A DNA stretch of 64,000 bases. Origin: Oegoconia quadripuncta. Taxonomy: Eukaryota > Arthropoda > Insecta > Lepidoptera > Autostichidae. Within the stretch, counting starts at the first letter, position 1. Each line of letters begins with the position of its first letter. The translations under genes and the position numbers were made by a program. Where the stretch lies: positions 37,851,242 through 37,915,241 of the forward strand of contig OX438743.1 of NCBI GenBank assembly GCA_949316235.1. Reading direction: 5' to 3'. The notes under the pieces are model-generated. The model saw only the letters and a list, made by a program, of their open reading frames with translations, was not told the origin of the DNA and searched no databases. This document shows, piece after piece, positions 44,620-57,320 of the stretch.

Positions 44620-45745
44620 TGTAAATACGATTGGGAGTGATTTGTGAAATCCAAATTATTCTCAGAAGTCATTTTCGACATGGAATTATTGGTTTTGTTC
44701 TCGCTTCCTACGCACAGTATCATTATTTAACTATCAATGTATCAAATCATTATGTTTTTTGGAGATTTTATAAAAAAATTAAAATGAATGAAAACCAAAC
44801 ATTACGAACACAAATAGCAGTCATTTGATCATTATGAAATTAGGTAAAATGCCTATGAGATTTAAGTGTTAAATCCTGTTTGAGATTGAATACAGTTTTG
44901 TTTTTCAAAACTGGACAAATTAATAAAATCCATTAAAACACCTTAAGCGGCCAAAGTATTCACAACATAACTCAAAATAATTGACATCTAAAAAAAAATT
45001 TGTGAAGATGCTAGTGCCCTTTATTAGGACGTACGATGAAAAGAAGATCCTATTAAAAAATATTAACATTAAATGTTGCTGATTTGCTCTCATATTATCT
45101 ACAGGCGCTCCTGCATTCTGTGAGTAGATCATACACGCACACATATACCCATATTAACGTTCTATAGAAGTCCACTGTTGGATACAAGCTCGTGATTTAT
45201 ATCGCTTTCCATGGGAGGATTTCCCTTAATAGCCACGTTGCCAAGCGTCTTGGTGATCGCTAGAGATACATTTGCAGCACGCTGGTTAGTAATGCCTCAA
45301 AGAAGAGACCTAAGAAAAACAGTCTAGCCCCGAATTCGAACGATGGCAAAAAATTCCGGATAGAATGACCTTGATTCCTTGAAGATTCGAACTTTAGTGT
45401 GGTATGCCACTTGTATTGACTCGTTTTGGTTTTTTTAAGAACGTCATCAAAAATTCTACCATGTAAATAAACTAAAAACAAGTTAAGAGACACTAGCGTC
45501 TTTCGAGCGTCGTCGTCCTGCCAGCGTCCTCGCTCGAGTTCAGGAAGCGATTATTTCGTATTTTTCGAAAACTTCACAGAGGATCTTTCCAATATGTCGA
45601 TGATGTTTCCTTTTTAATTTAAAAAAATTTCAAAAAATTTCCTCCCACAAATTTACATTTATCTATTTTTTGCGTCATCAGTAATGTCAACAGCAGTGTT
45701 TCTTTTTCACACTAATTGTAAACCCAGTGTTCGGCAGCCGCTCAG
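44620..45745. other. No gene seen; RTE-like trace at 45155-45245
   Basis: GAAGTCCACTGTTGGATAC and the later CCATGGGAGGATTTCCC resemble the end of an RTE LINE in reverse orientation. Confidence 0.4.
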
Positions 45746-45751
45746 CGCTGG

Positions 45752-45778
45752 CGTCGTCGCGTCGCTGCCGCGACGACG
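45752..45778. repeat. GC-rich perfect hairpin
   Basis: CGTCGTCGCG and CGCGACGACG flank a 7-base loop. It stands out in this AT-rich DNA. Confidence 0.9.
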
Positions 45779-46009
45779 TCGCTCGAAGCTATCGTTAAGC
45801 ATCCTTGCTTAGCCTCCTGGCTAAGCTAAGCTAGGACTTACAAGTTAGCTTCGGGGTCGACAAAGGTAAATCCTACGATTTACTAAATTTTGAACCTGTA
45901 AGATGGTCTTCAGTTTAAAGACACAAAATAATGATACCTAATTACATAATTAAAAGCCTGACGGACGACTTAAACTGTGTTACATTATATAGTCTTCGGT
46001 GGAATTATA

Positions 46010-46726
46010 CCGGATGAGTTTTTTTACCGTAAGGAAACAAAAACAACAATAACTAAGTATTTAAAAACCAAAAACCCCGTCAACATATTTTGTATTTTTC
46101 GGACACCATGTTGGACTTTTTTAACGACACCATGCACTTGGAAATCGGTCAAATCGATTAGGCTATAGGATACGCTAAAGGGACGGACATACATACACAC
46201 ACTTGCCAAACATTACCCTCCTTTCTTGGGCAGTCGGATAAATCTAATTCACCTAGTTTCACAGAAAAACTGTGGAACATTATTTCGAAAGCATTCAAAA
46301 CTTTGACTACCATAACATTCTAAACCATAATTTGATGTTGTAGGATTCTTACCTTTGTAAATGGCTTTGATACCAATTTTGCAGTTCCTCAGTCACGTGG
46401 AAGTAGTCTAGAGGTTTGATGAATCAGTGTTTGATAAAAATTGTGATTTTCAGACGTCAATCTCTAAGAAAGAGAGAAATCAGAGGGGTCGCAATACATG
46501 TGCAAATCACAAGTATGTAGAATAAATAGATTGTCCACCACACATAATTAAGTTTCCTTCCTTATAAGGAACGCAGTGTAGTATAGATTACATAAACAAT
46601 AAAGCGTATTTGATTAATTGATTGATTGATATGAAATAAAAATTAAACTACCTATGCCAATAACGTCTATTTCATTTACCTTGTATGCCCTATTTTTATC
46701 CTTACGGTAAAGAAACTCATCCGGTC
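46010..46726. mobile_element. GGATGAG-family foldback MITE, copy with insert
   Basis: Left end CCGGATGAGTTTTTTTACCG and right end with its inverse match the MITE at 16011-16364, TA nearby on both sides. About 570 bp of retroposon-like sequence ending in CAATAAAGCGTATTTGATT and (ATTG)n replaces the centre. Confidence 0.75.
46200..46480 (+). repeat. Repeat shared in inverse with 49640-49895
   Basis: Starts CTTGCCAAACATTACCCTCC, passes GGGCAGTCGGATAA and GATTCTTACCTTTGTAAATG, and ends near TCAGACGTCAATCTC. The other copy is in opposite orientation 3.4 kb away. Confidence 0.7.
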
Positions 46727-46729
46727 TAT

Positions 46730-47095
46730 GAATAGGAAATAGGAAATTCATAAAGCTTCATATTTCGAAGCGAATTCATAAATGGCTACATTATCGGTAC
46801 AGCACGCCAAAGATTTGTATATATTAGGTGCCCGAGTCACAATAAAAAGGAATATTTATTATATTATAGCCAAAGGCAGTTTATAGGGTTTTTGATTTAG
46901 TGGCAAGTGATTTGGGGGCCGCGGGACGTCGGCCATTTCCGATTTTACGGTTCGCTTACTGCTGCATCCTCACATTTTGGACTTTTAAGGTTTCAAAATC
47001 AAATGGAAAAACATAACCTGGATAAAGAATATATGGCTTTTTGATGAAATTTCTCTTTTTATTTAAGTAAATATTTTGACTGTATTTATAAGAGT
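46730..47095. other. No gene seen
   Basis: No supported feature. Confidence 0.5.
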
Positions 47096-47099
47096 ACTG

Positions 47100-47343
47100 A
47101 CGCAAATATTTGGGGAACTGGCTATCTTATCTCTGACAACCGGAACACAACAATGCTATTAACATTGCTGTTTGCCGGCAGATTTAGATAAGATGGCGGT
47201 AGCTAGCCAGGAGGGCATTTAAAATGCCCTACCACCAACCAAACCGTGTACTAAACATGTAACCCGCTGGGGATGGAACCCGCGACCTCCGATTCGTAAA
47301 CCCAATGTTGTTTATTTTACGCCACGTAGCCACGGAGGCGGTT
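47100..47343 (-). mobile_element. SINE C, 3'-truncated
   Basis: Reverse-oriented copy with a good body and head; B box reads GGTTCCATCCC, A box region has a short insertion. Confidence 0.85.
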
Positions 47344-47344
47344 A

Positions 47345-47825
47345 TTTGTTGAGATACTAGCCTCAAAATTTGTTAACAATGTATCCACCTCTAACTTTCC
47401 TGGTATATCTGAAAGAGATCAGGACAACGGCTTTAGGTGAATACTGCATTTTAAATAAACTCAACAACAAGCGCAATTTATAGTCGGTGAAATCAGTCAT
47501 AATTCAATGCTATGTACGTTGAAAATCAAGTGCTACGGAACCTTAAGCCTGTGCAATACTTAGCTAGTTCTTTTGCAGTTTACAATATTTTATGTAAAAT
47601 ATTTATATTGCAAATAAAATCATGAGTGTTCTTACCGATTAAAAATAGGACTATCTCTAGTAGTTACGAAGTACAAGCCCACCGTTTGTTTGAAATTTCG
47701 ACATTAATAACCTATATTTTAACCAAAAACAGTCCATAACCAAAAAAAAAATAATCTTACTAAATACAAAGGCATAATTCCTTAGAATATAAAAATAAGA
47801 GAGATATCTTGTTATTGGAAGTGAT
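47345..47825. other. No gene seen
   Basis: No supported feature. Confidence 0.5.
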
Positions 47826-47829
47826 GGGC

Positions 47830-48090
47830 GGCTGCGTCATTGGCGCAGAGCTTCTGCGATCGTCAACCCGCTTGCCCAGAATAACCATAACCAGAAAAAT
47901 AGAATAATAAGAACCCTTCCGCGGATCAACCCTCCTACCCAGAATGATTCGTGGAAGGGCATTACGATGATAATCGTGCCATGGTATAGGTTTATGTCCA
48001 ACAGTGGACTGATATACTGTTGTGGCGTTCATAATAAACTATTCTTATTCTTATTCTTATTCTTATTCTTATTCTTATTCTTATTCTTAC
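47830..48090 (+). pseudogene. RTE-type LINE 3' end with (TATTCT)n tail
   Basis: A plus-strand translation near 47990-48020 gives VYVQQWTDIL, matching the EAYVQQWT-type C-terminus of RTE-clade reverse transcriptases; a stop codon lies just before it. A 3' microsatellite (ATTCTT)n follows at 48041-48090, typical of this clade. The upstream part is heavily decayed. Confidence 0.6.
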
Positions 48091-48094
48091 ATAC

Positions 48095-49085
48095 GCTGTT
48101 GATGTATAAGTTATTATCGTAAATTAGTACAGGTGCTATTGTCGCCGCTTTTAAACCAAAGTGTGTTTTGCAGACACTAAATCTAACACATGTATAAAAT
48201 CACGTTTAACCGTGTCTGTATCAATAGAGATCTCGACAATATACTTAGTCTGGGCATATTGTTACAATAGAAGTAAAAAACAATAAATTACCCGCATTTC
48301 AATTTGGTACCTGTAATTCTCGTATTAAGTTTCACATGTTTATAATGCGCTCTATATTTACGTGTAATATTATAATATAACAAATGTAATAAATATTTTG
48401 TTATTGAAAAAAAAAAACTATGATTTCTTTGTGATAATATTTATGGCGAAACTACGTATATTCTTTATAAGCATTGTGAGCCCGTCAACGCAGCACATTC
48501 CACGTCTCTTATTTTATATGATTAGGGAAATATTATGAGATTTTCCGACGAAAAACAACATAAAGCGCAAAACTTATAAGTACATCAACATAACATGTAC
48601 GGGATTATCAATTCAGCTTACATTCACATTTTTTTTCCTAAATAAAAATGATATAAACAAATGCCTCACCTCAGATATTCTCCTCGGTATGAATACTTTA
48701 TGTGAAAAGCCAGGTTAGTAAAACGTGTTTCGTGGATGTAAGCTTGAGCTTTACTGTTCCCTTAGCAACCATTTTTGGGAGCTCGGGATCAACATAAAAT
48801 AAAATTGAAGTATAACACAGAATAAGGAAGTGCATTAGATAGAGATTTGCTTATATATATCACCCTGTGTATTGATGCGGCAAATTGGGATAAGTGGGTG
48901 ATGGAAAGAGGTTAACAGAGAATTTTATTGTAATACATTAGTGATGCTGACTGTTATAAAACTGTTTAATATAATGTGATGTTTCATATAATTGTCATGG
49001 GCAATGTGGTTAAAATAACCGTTCAATTCGCCTGGCGTATCGTAATCAATCAGTAAAATACGCTTTATTGTTTATATGAGGTACA
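48095..49085. other. No gene seen
   Basis: AT-rich; no supported feature. Confidence 0.5.
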
Positions 49086-49086
49086 T

Positions 49087-49420
49087 TAACCGCCTCCGTG
49101 GCTCAATGTAAACAACATAGCGTTTATGAATCGGAGGTCGCGGGTTCGATCCCCTGCGGGGTACATGTTTAAGTGCTCGGTTTGGTTGGTGGTACGGCAT
49201 TTTAAATGTCCGCCTGGCTAGCTACCACCATCTTATCTAAATCTGCCGTCAAGCAGCAATGTTAATAGCATTGTTGTGTACCGATTGTCAGAGATAAGTT
49301 AGCCAGTCGCCCCAAATAAGATGGGGCTTCCGGGTCAGTCCGCTACCACCTTCGGCCTCATCTTCACTAAACATCAGGTGTGATTGAGGTCATGTATCAA
49401 CCCGTTGTGCATAAAAAATA
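49087..49420 (+). mobile_element. SINE C, full-length
   Basis: Complete copy with head, B box GGTTCGATCCC, body, end and short A-run. One of three full-length plus-strand copies (also 20640 and 52932). Confidence 0.9.
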
Positions 49421-49639
49421 TATGATGAACTTATTTGTTTGTTTGTAAACGCTTTGTACAAAAAGGCAATCCATTAATTTTACATTGATAAAGAATTTGA
49501 TAACAAGGTGGACTTATCCTTTCTCGGAACTTAATGTAGTACATTTAAATATCTTATTTATGGCGGACAATCTATTTGATCTACATACTTGTGACTTTGC
49601 ACATGCAGTGAGACCTTCTGAAATCTCAAATTTCATTAA

Positions 49640-49895
49640 TGTACCAATTCATTCTTGAGATATTGACATCTGAAAATCACAATTTTTATCATACAATGAC
49701 TCATCAAAACTATAGACTACTTCCAGTTGACTTACGAGTAGGAACATTAAAAAAATTGGTATCAAGGTAGGACAATGGACATTTACAAAGGTAAGAATCC
49801 AAAAACATCAAATTTAGTATGGCAGTCGAAGTTTTTAATGCTTCGAACAACTGTGGAACTAGGTGGATTAGATTCTTATCCGACTGCCCAATAAA
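49640..49895 (-). repeat. Inverse copy of the 46200-46480 repeat
   Basis: Read on the minus strand it follows the same order, from GGGCAGTCGGATAAG through CTTACCTTTGTAAATGTCC to CAGATGTCAATATC. Confidence 0.7.
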
Positions 49896-49899
49896 AGTA

Positions 49900-50980
49900 T
49901 ATGTATGTAATAAAACAGGTGATGCTGAATGCCCTGCCAAAAAAATGGCCGAAAAAAGATATATCAACACAATAGATTATGAAGGCGCCTAAGCGCGCCG
50001 GTCAGTTATCACGTATTTTTAGTCTTTATTTATTTATTTTCTTTTACTTATTCTACTTTTTTAATCATTATCATTATGGTTAATAATTTAATTCGTGACT
50101 TAAGACAATTTCTCTGTATCCGAGTCAAAAGTGAGCGAGTTGTAAAACTGCAAACAATATCTTTCCTGCTTTAATAATCCACTATATAACATTAATAAAC
50201 AAAATATACGAATCATTTTAAAGAATTTTGTCAATTCTGCAACTCTCCAACAAAGACTAGACGTAAACTGTGAAATTGTTGTTCTAACCGAGTATTGGCT
50301 GACTAAGCGTTCTAACTAGACTAGGCGTGACTAAGACTAAGTAGCATTTAAGCATAGATTTACTCTGTGTACCTACTTTATTTATAGATATCTAGTTTGT
50401 ACCTACAGATGGTTATATTATTTTAATTTATAGAAGCCCTAGCTTCGCCTGAAACGCAGGATTTTCCTAGTTCAGGCACTAGTTTGAATTAATAAATATA
50501 TTTGATTTGATTGATTTGAATTGTGTAACTTGGCAAGTTTTTACAAACTTTCTTTTATCTTTCAATGCAATTTAATAAAGTATTTAATTGACTATTAAAA
50601 TTTATTAAGTTACTTAAATTGACACATGTGCTTATTTATTTCTATGGCAAGTTAACACTCACTTAAGTACTTAACTGCACCAGCCTTTTAGTTCTGTCAT
50701 CTCCTATCATATCCACACAAACTTTATGTCCAGGAAATACCAATTTGTTCCCCTTCGGAAATAAAAGAAACACCACGGTTTGTCAATAACATCAGCAGGT
50801 GTCCGCTGGGATGGGGGTCATTCACCTTTGCCTGTCTGCACTTAGCCCTATATTAGCGGATAGAGCAGGGCTTCTCAAACATGGAGCGTCTAGGGAGACA
50901 CAAAGATTTAAGGGGCGCGTAGCGTCGGGTCTATCGGTGTATTTGTTAACCGCCGACGCTAATAGGCGTGTTGAGTTTGA
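49900..50980. other. No gene seen; LINE-type tail at 50430-50520
   Basis: The tail reads CCTGAAACGCAGG, then AATTAATAAATATATTTGA and a (TTGAT)n run. The rest is unassigned. Confidence 0.4.
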
Positions 50981-50984
50981 AGTG

Positions 50985-51170
50985 TATACCTGTCTGTGTG
51001 TCTGTCTACGGCGTTGTAGCATCACAACGGCTGAACCGATTTGAAAGCTGGTAGTTGCGAGGTGGTTCTTATCAATAAAATTGGTTGAGTCGTTTCGAAG
51101 AGGTCTAGCATAAAACATAGTTGTTTAATTTTTTTCCATCATTGGATCACTCGGGGATTTTCTAAATATT
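50985..51170 (+). repeat. Dispersed repeat family G, copy 2
   Basis: Starts near GCATCACAACGGCTGAACCG and follows the same order of blocks as 27721-27895. Confidence 0.5.
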
Positions 51171-51174
51171 TAAT

Positions 51175-51775
51175 TTATACCTATTGTTCTTATTTGATAA
51201 TTACTTAAAATTAGTATGACTCGTGGTGTAGTTTTCGATTAGCGAAGTAAGCAATGTCTGGCGCGGTCAGTCCTCGGACGGCTGACCAGTGGCATTTTAA
51301 TAAGAGCTTTTCCATTATGTTACTTCATTATGAAACGACTCTGAATATCTTCTAGGTATGCAATAGTCCGTTTTATACTCTTTTTTTTATTATTTAAAAG
51401 GGTTGATACTGAAACCATTGCTTCAGATAAACAGGATTAGGTACTGGCCATTCTCATATTGCATGTTTGAAAACTATAGATATCTAGTTATTGTTCCAAC
51501 GAAACGGAACCGCCAGTCGAACTATTGCCAATTTTCCGGTTTCAGATATTACATATCGAAAAAGGTTGAGCATCCCTATGCTAGAGGGGTGCAAGTTATG
51601 TTATGTTACAAGTTTGTATGGTTGGAAAAGTTTCTCTTTGTTGTCAGCGCAGATCTCCGGTGGTGGCCGCGTCACATTGTTTTGACGTTGTCTGGGACAG
51701 CTTTATTTGTGTACAAATTAGATTACTGCAATGTACATGCGTTATTAATAACATTCTATAAAGGCGGTATTTTGA
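51175..51775. other. No gene seen
   Basis: A 145-codon plus frame (51403-51840) ends inside the next repeat and carries no motif, so I do not call it a gene. Confidence 0.5.
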
Positions 51776-51779
51776 GGTT

Positions 51780-52060
51780 TTTCAACCGATATATATATTC
51801 GTATATTATAATAAAAGCGAAAGGCCCACTCACTCACTGACTAAACACGAAATTTCGTGAAAACTTGGTATTATGTAGATACGTCAGCTAAGAACGGCTT
51901 TCCCGAAATTCTTCCGGAAACTTGGGAAATTTTGAAAATTCTCACGAAAAATTTTACAGGAACGGGAAAACAGGGATCGCTGCGAGCAAACACTTGCTAA
52001 GATAGGATATATTGGAAAATTCTCGCGAGAAATTTTGACGGGAACGGGAAAATAGGATTT
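51780..52060 (+). repeat. Repeat with internal direct duplication
   Basis: The blocks AAAATTCTCACGAAAAATTT then GGAACGGGAAAACAGGGA and AAAATTCTCGCGAGAAATTT then GGGAACGGGAAAATAGGA are diverged direct copies about 85 bp apart. It begins with CCCACTCACTCACTGAC, a common start of a moth dispersed repeat. Confidence 0.5.
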
Positions 52061-52177
52061 TGCGTGATCAATTTCTTTTATTTCGACAAGCGCGGGCGAG
52101 GTGGCGGGCCGAAAGCTACATAATTATTATTGAAATATCTGTTAAAGAATGTTTTCGTCATAGACTATATATAAATC

Positions 52178-52500
52178 TGTTGTCAGTACTGGCTATGTAT
52201 GGGGTAGGCAGCCCCTTGATACGAGCACTAAAATCACTTCATGAAGATTCCAGTGCTTGTGTTAGGATTAATGGGGCGTATATTAGATGATTTAACATCA
52301 AGAAAGGTGTTAGACAGGGACATCTTAAAGAAAGGCCAAGTCAAGAGTACCCTAAACCAACGAGCATGTATGAAAAACCTTATGAGAGTGAATGAAGCAA
52401 AAGAGGTGTGTCAGGATCATAGCAAGTGGAAGTCTATGGTCTCTGCCTTCTCCTACGGGAAACAGGCGTGACATTATGTATGTATGTATGTATGTATATA
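52178..52500 (+). pseudogene. LINE reverse transcriptase, internally deleted
   Basis: Translation gives LSVLAMYGVGSPLIRALKSL and SSACVRINGAY, then across one stop FNIKKGVRQG, which is the region just before the catalytic YXDD in non-LTR reverse transcriptases. It then jumps to QRACMKNLMRVNEAKEVCQD and WKSMVSAFSYGKQA, the family C-terminus, followed by a stop and a (TATG)n tail to 52500. The catalytic centre and most of the C-terminal half are missing. Confidence 0.7.
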
Positions 52501-52931
52501 TAAATCAACGATTTTCATATTTTATCGTTGGGCCTGAATGTACGAATTGGAATTCTCTTTGGTTATACACTGTTCCTACCTGGCAGATTTAAATAGGTAC
52601 GTTTAGAAGTTGATTTATTTGAAACTAAAATAAAAAACAAACTAACAAAATAAAACTTCATGTTACCCGCTATTTCTCTATTTTTTCTTTGAAAAGAAAT
52701 TTGAAACTTGTTGCAGTTTAGTTATAAAAAAACGGACAAGTGCATGCTGACTCACGTACTGAAGGTTTCGACTAAACTATGTAGATAATTCATCCAACAT
52801 CGAGTATCGAAATAAAGGTTTGTGTTATCGCAAAACAAAATTATGATCAACTACTAATCAAAGATTTTTCTTTTTTTTTTTTCTTTTTTTTCGTCAATTT
52901 CTGCTATGAGACCTTGCTTTTACCAAATTTG

Positions 52932-53261
52932 AACCGCCTCCGTGGCTCAATGTAAACAACATAGGGTTTACGAATCGGAGGGCTCGGGTTCGACCCAGTG
53001 GGGTACATGTTTAAGTACTCGGTTTTTGTGGTGATAGGGCATTTTCAATGTGCGCCTGGCTAGCTACCACCATCTTACCTAAACCTGCTGCCAAACAGCA
53101 ATGTTAATATCATTGTTGTGTTCCGGTTGTCAGAGACAAGGTAGCCAGTCATGGGGACTGTTGGGATTTCCGGGTCAGTACGCTTCCGCCTTCGGCCTCA
53201 TCTTTACTTCACATCAGGTGTGATTGAGGTCAAGTGCTAACCAGTTGTACATAAAAAAAAC
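52932..53261 (+). mobile_element. SINE C, full-length
   Basis: Complete copy; the B box is damaged (GGTTCGACCCAG). A T-rich run at 52866-52894 precedes it. Confidence 0.88.
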
Positions 53262-53264
53262 AAG

Positions 53265-55315
53265 TGTCAAAATATGCGGTATAAATAGCCGTATTTTTTG
53301 ATTATGTTGAGTTACAAGCTTGAGTTTTTACAGCTCCAAGGAACTATAGACCTAAGTATACTCGTTCTGGAGATGTAAGTGTTCCTTTTGAGGTACGGAA
53401 AAAGGCAGAAAATGTCAACATAAAAATATTGTGCCGTTTCTAGACCTAATTAGTTAGATTAGCACACCTTTTCAGTGGTTAAAAGGTTACCGAGGAACTG
53501 TGCATTTATTACATAACTACTTGAATGTAAAATGAATGACTTGACTTGTATATTTTGCAGTTTGCACCACGTAATGAGAATGGTGAGAATTTAATTGGGT
53601 TATATCCTACAATTAAAGAAGAAGAAAGATATTGGAATGCTTTTGTCCGGGCTGGTTCATTGATTTCTAAGTATTGTTCCCAATGAAAGAACCCCCACAA
53701 CGTCCTTTCCTGTAGATCGAGTAATTAAATCTATATATACACAGTTTGGATGTTTGTTCGTTTGTTGATCAATCACGGCGAAAAGGATTTGGATGATATT
53801 TGGTTGGCAGTGTAAGACGTAATAAATACAATAAGCTATTTTACTACTTATTAATTATTTAAATTGGAAACTCGTTTGGCTATAGCAGTACACATGTGAG
53901 TGAGGTTTTACCACTAGGTCGCGCCACATAGCAGTCTAATTTATACTATTTATTTTAATCCCATTGTGGTTAAGGATAACCCATAACCCATATTTTAATT
54001 AATGAGATATTCGTTTGATGTTTTGCTACGAACCGCTAGGTGGCGCGACTACTACGAGGGGATCGGCATTCTGTTCACGAGGCTCCGGTTGACGAGGTGT
54101 GTTAATAGTGTATTAAAGTGATTGGTGACAATTTATATTGAAAGTGATAATCTGCATTTTATTTCGACTGTCCTCAATAGCAACGTCAAGCCCCAGAATG
54201 GGGAGAATTGGCCATAGGGACAAGGAAAAACATTTAAATAATTTGTCGAGAGTCAAGAAGTGTGCTACCGGGAAAGAGCCACGAGCAAGTACCGGACACA
54301 TCTCTCAACGATTCGGCCCGTATAACCAAGATGGTTGATGGGGCCATGGGAAGGTGGAGGGTTTGTCCTCAATAGCAGGTAGAATGCGCCATGTAACTCA
54401 GGATACTTTATATTCCGTAAATAAGTTTCCGCGGGATAGGCATGTTGATTAAATATCTATAGGTTACATGTATAGGTCCATACCAAAAGGTCCACCTTCA
54501 AACCACTCACCCCTATAGCACAGAACTAATATAGTACTAACGTACTTATAGTCTTAAAATATGCAGAAAATGCTGTTCGCCGTGTTCGCCCAATCAACGA
54601 GATATTGCTCCCGTTAACTGCCGCGTCTCGTTAATCTTCTTAATTCTGTTTTTTTTTTTCAAAGTAAATGTGTCGAAATAACATGTATATTATGCTAAGT
54701 GATTTGTGTATGCAACTGAATACCTAGTATTGGAAGTCAAAAAACTTTTACAGTGGAAACCTTTTGCCTTCATATACCTGCAAAATAATCTTGTTACATA
54801 CGGTACATAAATTTTTCATTCATTCTACATTTTCATCCTCAACTGAACCTTTTTTGCTGGAACTTATTTGCACATTAATAAAAATTCAGTCCTCTTGTAT
54901 CATATATACCATACTCGTAAAAACAAAGTAACCAAGCTGGGTGTCCCCTAGGACTGGACGGGACTTTGCGGGGTTGACCATTGCCCGGATCCCTTAATAA
55001 ATTCTTTATTTCCTTACCTACCTATATATATATATACTTACGTTCCCTTCTCTTTGGAGATCGTAAGGATTTCTTTTTACTACTCTTTTATTTAGCAAAA
55101 TAAATGTTACCCATATTAATTTTAAATGGAAGTAAAATGGAGTAGAATAAGTATATATCGTTTCACAAATCATACAGTACCAAATCAGCCTCGTTGAATG
55201 AATACATGATACGTAATATATAGGTGATCAAGGACTTTACTAGTCTATATCTCTATGCAATATTTCTTTATAACTACAATTATTGATAGCGGTTTCAGCA
55301 CGCAAGAAGAATATA
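53265..55315. other. No gene seen; weak repeats
   Basis: At 53735-53830 there is a dispersed-repeat start (GGATGTTTGTTCGTTTGTTG). CTAGGTCGCGCCAC (53912) and TAGGTGGCGCGAC (54036) are near-inverse. Short frames near 54113-54338 are not recognisable. Confidence 0.4.
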
Positions 55316-55318
55316 ATC

Positions 55319-55514
55319 TAACCGTTTCTTCCCGTTGACGTCGTAAAGGGCGACTTTCCACCAAAGAACATCTACAGATTTGTACGTTTTAACGGCGATG
55401 GGCTCACTATCACGTACACATTTCTGTATACTCGTATTTTGTAAGGTGACCCGTGGATTGGAGATATCTCTGACCACCCCATTTGGGATAAATGTCGCGA
55501 CGTCATGTATGCGT
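55319..55514 (+). repeat. Family D copy
   Basis: Near-complete, with a small deletion after GGGCGAC; ends GCGACGTCATGTATGC. Confidence 0.65.
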
Positions 55515-55519
55515 TGATA

Positions 55520-56875
55520 GATATGTTACAGATACTCAGAAAGTTGTATTTAGCTCGTCTGACGGCACAATCAAAAAGCCCCCGTAGCATGACATGAGTG
55601 AGAGTACGATAATTGTATACTTGGTCCAAGCGAATGAGCAGGACAAATATTATCTCGCACGACATAAACATTTATCGGCCCTGTCATCCTACTAGTGCAG
55701 GTATACATACTAGAGACAATACTTAACACGTTCACGGACACTGAAACAGACACAATAGATGTTTTATTGTTATTACTCTTGCCATCTAATTGTCGGTGTT
55801 ACAAAGTGGAGCCAAATTTAAAAGGATCTTCAACTCAGCATGGATTCGTAATTGTTGCACTAACACTGGTTTTGAGTGGAGATTCCCGGACCAAGATCAA
55901 AAACACATGCTGGTAAGTACTAGTAAATAAACAAATAAGAGTACCTGTGACGTGGCTGCTGTTCGTGTCAATAAGTAATAGTATATATATATATATATAT
56001 ACCGTGGTTTCTTGATACCATCAAAAGAAATAACTTTTACTAACAACTGGGGTCAATTGAAATTAATTAAAAAATATGGCCATACGAAATAGGCTACTGA
56101 TGTCATCCATTTTAAATAAGTCAGAACAAAAATTTCTTTCTGATAACGAAACTAACTGGTGGACGAAATTGGCGAATGAAATCTGTTGCGTCAACCGTCT
56201 CAAAGAGCTCTCCTGCAGGTAACTGCCAACATAAGTTAGTTCCAAAGTTCCCTGCACGTCACAGTTGACTACCCTTCTAAAGCATTCCTAAGTTCAAGTG
56301 TGCGAAGTATGCAAACTATTCTGATGGTGTCCTTTATTATATTGATAACAAGACCGCTCGTCGAACAACATCCACTAAACGAGTCTACATTTATGTGGAC
56401 ACAGTGTCGATGGAAAGTTTCTCCTTTTTTCGACACTATGAAGCTCAAAAGATTTTGTTATGCCCTCGCGGGCGTAATTTTTTTTAATTTATAGTCAAGG
56501 CCATAATATCCTCGAAATAGCTCTACCGATTTCCAACAAACGTGTCTGAAGACCATGTCGGTAAACACCAGATTTCGATAAAGAAATCGTTTTCATATCG
56601 GTTCAGTCGTTTGGCGCTATAGCTAGCTAACATTATAATGCTATAATCAAAGACACAGACTTCAAAATTCTATCACCCCTCTTTTCGTTGGGGATAAAAA
56701 TATTCACTACTATTTTCCAGTTGCTGTATATCCTGTAAAAAGACTACATTTTGCGCGCAGCGCTTTTAAATATATTTAACTAAATAAACACACGGCAATG
56801 ACGACAAAAAATTGAATTTATAGCGGCGTATCAGAGCGATCAATAAAGTAACATACACTGAAAAAAATGTAAAGC
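55520..56875. other. No gene seen; (TA)n at 55983-56001
   Basis: Short frames only. A dispersed-repeat trace (ATCGGTTCAGTCGTTTGGCG) is near 56600. Confidence 0.45.
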
Positions 56876-56879
56876 TGAA

Positions 56880-57320
56880 ATGATCGTCATTACGTCGTTA
56901 TTGTATATAATACGGCCAAAAACCGACCAGACGTAAGTTCGTTAAAAACAACTTTACGCAAATAGTGTAATACGACGTAAAGTGAAACGCAAAATAAGCC
57001 GTACTGGAAGTTCCTTCAATCCACGATGACGTCACTAGTGACGTCATATGGCGGACCTCTAAACCTTCTCGTACGGCGAATGTCACCGTTCGCATAGGCA
57101 ATGTTATTATTTTAGTGGACGTAGAACGTTTTATGTGAGGTATCTTACGTCGTGCGTACAGCAGATTACGTAGTAACGGTAGGCGTAGTGCGTTTTATAG
57201 AAAATGTTGGATGTGGTAGATACGGTTGATCTCATGTATTTGTGAGGTATAATAAGTCGTGCATAGAGCAGACCTCGTAGTAACGCTAGGCGTAGTGCGT
57301 AGTTCTGTACGGCGAAATTA
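56880..57320. repeat. ACGT-rich block with a 107-bp duplication
   Basis: TGTGAGGTATCTTACGTCGTG (57134) and TGTGAGGTATAATAAGTCGTG (57241) start two diverged direct units that continue through GTAGTAACGGTAGGCGTAGT or a variant. The block has many TACGGC and ACGTCGTA motifs. I cannot assign it to a known element. Confidence 0.55.

Noticed and set aside
47760..48032. 90-codon minus-strand frame as a gene
   Set aside because: The plus strand here is the end of an RTE LINE with a YVQQWT motif; the minus frame is its shadow.
51403..51840. 145-codon plus-strand frame as a gene
   Set aside because: It runs into a dispersed repeat, has no recognisable motif and no conserved boundaries.
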